Shown: positions 6,609 to 10,136 of the stretch, piece after piece
Layout: each line of letters opens with the position of its first letter
Position numbering within the stretch: position 1 is the stretch's first letter
Assembly (NCBI GenBank): GCA_017998195.1
Contig: JAGODN010000056.1
Coordinates: forward strand, 1-10,136
Direction: 5' to 3'
DNA length: 10,136 nt
Source: Desulfobulbus sp.
GTDB lineage: Bacteria > Desulfobacterota > Desulfobulbia > Desulfobulbales > Desulfobulbaceae
Notes under the pieces: model-generated
Databases searched by the model: none
Told to the model about the DNA's origin: nothing
What the model saw: only the letters and a program-made list of their open reading frames with translations
Program-made: the position numbers and the translations under genes

Positions 6609-7637
6609 TCAATCTTTTTGATCAATGAATTCCGGCGTAACTGTGCCGTTTTCGACCTGCCAGCGGAGGGTTTGGCCGGCCAGGAAGGGGGTGATTGTTT
6701 CATATCGTTCCGGGACCTGCCAGGGGTTCTGGACGAGGCGCACCGGCCGTGGCGGCGGCGTGATCCGGTAGAACCGGCGGGCATGGGCACCGACAAATCC
6801 GTCCAGCCGCTGCAAACAGCCGGCCGCCTCGAACAGTTGGGCCAGCCCGGGCAGGGCCACCGGCGCCGAGAACACCCCGGCGGCGCAGCCCAGGCACTCT
6901 TTCTTGTGGCGGGGATGGGGGGCCGAGTCGGAGCCGAAGAAGAGCCGCGGGTGGCCGGCGAACACCGCCTCGCACAGCGCTTCCCGGTCGCGCGGGGTCT
7001 TGGCGATGGGCTTGCAGAACAGGTCGGGCCGCAGCAGGCCGCCGGCCACGTCGTCCAGGGTGATGAGCAGGTGGTGCAGGGTGACGGTGGCCGCGAGGTT
7101 GTCGTAGCGCTCCAGCAGGGCGACCGTCTCGGCGCTGGTGATGTGCTCCATGACCAGCCGCAGGCGGGGGAAGGCCTCGGCCAGCCACCGGTAAATGGGG
7201 AGAAACTCGCGCTCCCGCTCCATGACGAAACCGCTCGTTTCGCCGTGCACCAAAAGCGGGATGTCCAGTTCCTCGAGCAGGGCCACGGTGTCGCCGATCC
7301 GGTCGAGGTCGCGCACCCCGGCCTCGCTCCGGGTGGTGATCCCGGCCGGGTAGAGCTTGACACCGATGATCGCCTCGCGTGCGGCGAGCAGCTCGTCGCG
7401 GCTGTAGTCCCTGAAAAAAAGCGTCATGTAGGGCGTGAAGGGCAGCGGGCCGCAGGCGTTCAGGATGGCGGCGCGGTAGGCCTCCACCCGGGCGAGCGTG
7501 TCCACCGGCTGCACCAGGTTGGGCATGATCACCCCGCCGGCGAACTGGGCCGCGCTGAACGGGGCGACGCACGCCAGCATGGCCCCCTCGCGCAGGTGGA
7601 GGTGCATGTCCAGGGGGGTGTCGAGGATGAGGTCCAT
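6609..7637 (-). CDS. pyrC: Dihydroorotase, class II (E. coli PyrC type)
   Basis: The enzyme cyclises N-carbamoyl-L-aspartate to dihydroorotate, the third step of de novo pyrimidine synthesis, in the cytoplasm. The 342 residues match the class II length (E. coli 348). Binuclear zinc ligands are all visible: H12 and H14 in MHLHLREG, the carboxylated lysine K94 in GVKLYPAGITT, H131 in LLVHGE, H165 in MEHIT and D237 in GSDSAPH. N40 (MPN) and the catalytic-loop threonines T101-T102 are also present at the expected spacing from K94. The ATG at 7637 is chosen because the conserved N-terminus begins there; upstream codons are proline/arginine-rich, overlap lpd, and are not family-like. The gap after the lpd stop is 13 bases and no strong Shine-Dalgarno is seen, so it is probably coupled to lpd. 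Its clustering with lpd has no obvious metabolic reason. Confidence 0.95.
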   Translation of the reverse strand: MDLILDTPLDMHLHLREGAMLACVAPFSAAQFAGGVIMPNLVQPVDTLARVEAYRAAILNACGPLPFTPYMTLFFRDYSRDELLAAREAIIGVKLYPAGITTRSEAGVRDLDRIGDTVALLEELDIPLLVHGETSGFVMEREREFLPIYRWLAEAFPRLRLVMEHITSAETVALLERYDNLAATVTLHHLLITLDDVAGGLLRPDLFCKPIAKTPRDREALCEAVFAGHPRLFFGSDSAPHPRHKKECLGCAAGVFSAPVALPGLAQLFEAAGCLQRLDGFVGAHARRFYRITPPPRPVRLVQNPWQVPERYETITPFLAGQTLRWQVENGTVTPEFIDQKD

Positions 7638-7650
7638 GGTCGGCCCGGGA

Positions 7651-9069
7651 TCAGGGTTTGGTCGAACGTTTGCGCGGCGGCAGGGCGTCGGTGATGGTGC
7701 CGGTGACCGTCTCGGCGGCGCAGGCAAAGGTCTCGGCCAGGGTCGGGTGGGCGTGCACGCTCCGGCCGATGTCCTCGGCGTTGGCGCCCATCTCCAGGGC
7801 GATGAGGGCCTCGTGGATCAGTTCGCCGGCCTGGGCGCCGCAGATGCCGGCGCCGACCAGCCGGCCGCTCTCCGGGTCGAACAGCGCCTTGGTCACCCCG
7901 GCGGCGCCACCGGCCAGGGCGCGGCCGTTGGCCCCCCAGGGGAACTTGCCGCGGTCCACGCGCAGGCCGCGGGCCGCGGCCTCCCGCTCGGTCAGTCCCA
8001 CCCAGGCGACTTCGGGCCGGGTGTAGGCCACCGCGGGGATGCCCTGGGGTGTGAACGCGCTCGCCAGGCCGGCGATCACCTCGGCCGCCACCCTCCCCTG
8101 GTGGCTCGCCTTGTGGGCGAGCATGGGCTCGCCGACCAGGTCACCGACCGCGTAGAGGTGGGCCATTGCGGTCTGCTGGCGTTCGTTGACCCGGAGAAAG
8201 CCCTGTGCATCCGGTACCACGCCGATGGTCTCCAGGCCGAGGCCTCGGCTGTTGGGCCGCCGGCCGATGGCCACGAGCACGGCGTCAAACAGCTCGCAGG
8301 TCTCCGTCGCCCCGGAGAGCCGCACCTCCATGCCGTCGGCGGTGGCGGTGATCCCCTCCACCCGGGTGGAGGTGCAGATTCGGTACTTTTTCTTGAGCAC
8401 GAGCTGCAGCGGCTGCACCAGGTCCCGGTCCGCCCCGGGGATGAGCTGGTCCTGCATCTCGACCACGGTGACGGCCGAGCCGAGCGCGCCGTACACCTGG
8501 GCCATCTCCAGGCCGATGACGCCGCCGCCGATGACAAGCAGCCGCGCCGGCACCGAGGGCAGGGCGAGCGCGGTGGTGGAATCCCAGATGCGCGGGTCGT
8601 CCGGGCAGCCGGGCAGGCGGACCGGCGAGCTGCCGGTGGCGAGGACGGCGTCGCTGAAAATCACCCGGGTGATCCCGTCCGTGCCGCGCACCTCGAGGCT
8701 GTGCGGGCCGGTGAACACCCCCCGGCCGGTGAGCCGGGTGACCTTGCGCGCCCGGCAGAGCGTGTCCAGGCCGGTGCGCAGCTGGCCGATCACCCGCCCG
8801 GCGTGGTCGCGCAGGGCAGCGAGGTCAAGCTGCGGCGGGGCGAAGCGCACCCCGAAGGTTGCGGCCGCCTGTGCCTCTTCGATCACCTCGGCCGCGTGCA
8901 GCAGGGTCTTCGAGGGGATGCAGCCGACGTTCAGGCAGACCCCGCCGAGCTGCGGTCCCTCCTCGATCAGGCAGACCGAAAGGCCCAGGTCCGCGGCCCG
9001 GAAGGCGGCGGTGTAGCCGCCCGGACCGCCGCCGAGCACGGCTAAGTCGGTGGTGAGTTGCTGTGTCAT
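7651..9069 (-). CDS. lpd: Dihydrolipoyl dehydrogenase (E3)
   Basis: This flavoprotein reoxidises dihydrolipoamide with NAD+ in the pyruvate, 2-oxoglutarate or branched-chain dehydrogenase complexes and in the glycine cleavage system. The 472-residue chain has, in order: the FAD-binding GGGPGGYTAA near 13-22, the redox disulfide C45-x4-C50 in GGVCLNVGCIPSK, the second dinucleotide site GGGVIGLE at 181-188, the YAVGD FAD motif at 306-310, and the dimerisation domain with H441 and E446 (HAHPTLAE), the catalytic dyad partnering the other subunit. There is no N-terminal lipoyl domain. The start has an ideal Shine-Dalgarno, AGGAGGT, six bases from the spacer-proximal end of AGGAGG. The gene is not next to E1/E2 genes or gcv genes, so its complex cannot be told from this window. 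It starts the lpd-pyrC-yciH run. Other members of this oxidoreductase superfamily are excluded by the C-terminal HxHPT signature. Confidence 0.95.
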   Translation of the reverse strand: MTQQLTTDLAVLGGGPGGYTAAFRAADLGLSVCLIEEGPQLGGVCLNVGCIPSKTLLHAAEVIEEAQAAATFGVRFAPPQLDLAALRDHAGRVIGQLRTGLDTLCRARKVTRLTGRGVFTGPHSLEVRGTDGITRVIFSDAVLATGSSPVRLPGCPDDPRIWDSTTALALPSVPARLLVIGGGVIGLEMAQVYGALGSAVTVVEMQDQLIPGADRDLVQPLQLVLKKKYRICTSTRVEGITATADGMEVRLSGATETCELFDAVLVAIGRRPNSRGLGLETIGVVPDAQGFLRVNERQQTAMAHLYAVGDLVGEPMLAHKASHQGRVAAEVIAGLASAFTPQGIPAVAYTRPEVAWVGLTEREAAARGLRVDRGKFPWGANGRALAGGAAGVTKALFDPESGRLVGAGICGAQAGELIHEALIALEMGANAEDIGRSVHAHPTLAETFACAAETVTGTITDALPPRKRSTKP

Positions 9070-9074
9070 GAAAG

Positions 9075-9093
9075 ACCTCCTGGTGGCTCCAGG
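9075..9093 (-). promoter_or_regulatory. lpd Shine-Dalgarno with overlapping small hairpin
   Basis: AGGAGGT at 9081-9075 on the minus strand is a near-perfect ribosome binding site. Just upstream, CCTGG (9093-9089) can pair with CCAGG (9083-9079) around a 5-base loop, and the right arm covers the first bases of the Shine-Dalgarno. Such pairing could modulate lpd initiation. The pairing is directly visible; a regulatory role is inference. Confidence 0.5.
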
Positions 9094-9098
9094 GGAGC

Positions 9099-9112
9099 GG
9101 TTGCCGACAACC
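9099..9112 (-). other. Small hairpin in the intergenic gap upstream of lpd
   Basis: On the minus strand GGTTG (9112-9108) and CAACC (9103-9099) form a 5-bp stem around a TCGG loop. No U-tract follows, so it is not an intrinsic terminator. It may be an mRNA-processing or stability element, or chance. Confidence 0.3.
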
Positions 9113-9122
9113 CCTTCCCGGC

Positions 9123-10136
9123 TCAGTGTTCCTCGATCCGGCGGCGGACCCAGGTCAGCTGGTGGCTGCGGATCTTTTCCAGGTCGAGGCGGTAGATGTC
9201 CGGCGGAAAGAGAAAGGCGGCCACGCCGGTGTCGAAGATGCGTTTGACCTCGTATTCGTCGTGGGCCACGTCCCGCTGGTAGATGTAGTTGAGGTAGGAG
9301 CGGCTGGTGTGGATGATGAACTCGATGCGCATGCCGCCGGTGCGGGCGAAGAACTTGAGCATCGGCGTCTTGCCCGAGCTGCCGGTGTTGGTGGGGTGGT
9401 AGCCGTCGCCGGTGAGGGTGTCGGAGATGTCCTCCAGGGTCATGAACGACGAGGCCCGGGTGGCGCTGCGGGTCAGGTGGCGGACGAACCGCTTGACATC
9501 GCTGACCGTGTTCAAAACGGCCATCAGGCCGAGTTCGTCGTCCACCGCCGCGGCCGGGTTTTTCTCGTTCTTGCGCAGCAGCTTGAGCACCTTGGCGGCC
9601 GGCGGCTTGCGGCGGATGGTCACGTACACCGGGATGTCGACGCCGTTGTCGCGGAAGCGGCGGCGCTTGATCAGGGTGAGCTTCTCGCCGGTTTTCGGGG
9701 TGACGGTCTGCGCCTGTTGTTCGCTGAGCACCACCACCGAGGTGCAGCTGAAGTCTTCCGGGCTGTGGGTGCTGAACAGGTAGCGGATGTCCAGGTCGCC
9801 GATCTTGTAGTCCGGGCTCCACACGTGGGCGTTGAGGAAGTTGAGGAACTCGGAGAACTTCTCGGCGATGCGGGTCTCCCGCTCGCGCTGGTCGATGGAG
9901 GCGGCGAGCGCCATGAGCGAGAGCTTGCGCTTGGCCTCGAAGCGGGCCTTCTTGTGGTAGCGGTCGTCGAACAGGGCGAGCAGCAGGTCCACCGGGTCCC
10001 AGGCGGCAACGATCTCGTTGGTGGTCTCGATGTGCGAACTGTAGGGCGCGAGCACCCGGGTGCAGAGCATGCTGATCACGTCGTCGGCGGTGCGGGCGTA
10101 TTCGTGCAGGTGGCGGATCACCTCGCGACTGGTGCC
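9123..10136 (-). CDS. Unrecognised protein with a RelA/SpoT-like nucleotidyltransferase region (5' truncated)
   Basis: The frame is open to the right edge. The visible 337 residues lack the true N-terminus; the GTG at 10121 is probably internal because coding-like sequence continues upstream. I do not recognise the family. The first ~100 residues look helical and charged (FEAKRKLSLMALAASIDQRERETRI at 66-90 is interrupted by no obvious motif). From about 173 the order of motifs resembles the synthetase fold of RelA/SpoT: TIRRKPPAAKVLK (like the R-x-K-x-x-S-x-x-x-K entry), D200-x-x-G203 followed by a hydrophobic strand, DGY at 244-246, and IEFIIHT at 271-277 (like VEIQIRT, with E272). No HD hydrolase, transmembrane or signal sequence is seen. 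It is 53 bases upstream of lpd on the same strand. The coding region is certain; the fold assignment is tentative and any substrate unknown. Confidence 0.75.
   Translation of the reverse strand, partial: GTSREVIRHLHEYARTADDVISMLCTRVLAPYSSHIETTNEIVAAWDPVDLLLALFDDRYHKKARFEAKRKLSLMALAASIDQRERETRIAEKFSEFLNFLNAHVWSPDYKIGDLDIRYLFSTHSPEDFSCTSVVVLSEQQAQTVTPKTGEKLTLIKRRRFRDNGVDIPVYVTIRRKPPAAKVLKLLRKNEKNPAAAVDDELGLMAVLNTVSDVKRFVRHLTRSATRASSFMTLEDISDTLTGDGYHPTNTGSSGKTPMLKFFARTGGMRIEFIIHTSRSYLNYIYQRDVAHDEYEVKRIFDTGVAAFLFPPDIYRLDLEKIRSHQLTWVRRRIEEH

Noticed and set aside
7498..9045. Long plus-strand open frame opposite lpd and the pyrC start
   Set aside because: Antisense shadow of lpd with no motif and no ribosome binding site; the minus strand shows complete E3 catalytic signatures.
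9070..9822. N-terminal extension of the lpd frame upstream of 9069
   Set aside because: The extension runs through the neighbouring gene in another frame with Arg/Pro/His-rich sequence; the perfect AGGAGGT and conserved N-terminus place the start at 9069.

Overview
The window is a dense, GC-rich stretch of what looks like an ordinary proteobacterial chromosome. Seven of the eight genes belong to recognised families. The mix is a lipoprotein MltB, an E. coli-type NhaB antiporter, a YciH/Sui1 protein, a class II (E. coli-type) PyrC and a soluble Lpd, and it points most strongly to a gammaproteobacterium. The ferredoxin-dependent 2-oxoacid oxidoreductase suggests anaerobic, microaerobic, autotrophic or aromatic-degrading metabolism. 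A delta-type proteobacterium (Desulfobacterota) cannot be excluded from sequence alone. There are no insertion sequences, tRNAs, rRNAs, CRISPR arrays or phage genes.

Layout. The left part (1-4428) reads on the plus strand. It begins with the 3' end of an iron-sulfur protein carrying two [4Fe-4S] motifs, probably the tail of a FAD-dependent, GltD-like oxidoreductase. This is followed by korA (gamma-alpha fusion) and korB of a 2-oxoacid (probably 2-oxoglutarate):ferredoxin oxidoreductase. The three are joined by ATGA stop/start overlaps, so they form one translationally coupled electron-transfer unit. mltB (lytic transglycosylase B) follows after 37 bases.

The right part (4527-10136) reads on the minus strand. 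In transcription order it holds an unrecognised gene that runs off the right edge, then lpd, pyrC, yciH and nhaB. The gaps are 53, 13, 2 and 88 bases, so lpd-pyrC-yciH is probably one operon and nhaB may be a partly independent end. The two transcription units converge on a clear bidirectional rho-independent terminator at 4465-4498.

Functionally, KorAB interconverts 2-oxoglutarate (or another 2-oxoacid), CoA and oxidised ferredoxin with the acyl-CoA, CO2 and reduced ferredoxin. The upstream Fe-S/FAD protein is the likely electron partner, probably linking ferredoxin to NAD(P)H. Lpd, PyrC and YciH are housekeeping functions with no obvious shared pathway. The most interesting item is the right-edge gene, whose C-terminal half reads like a divergent RelA/SpoT-type nucleotidyltransferase domain. 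I see no complete novel multi-gene system here.
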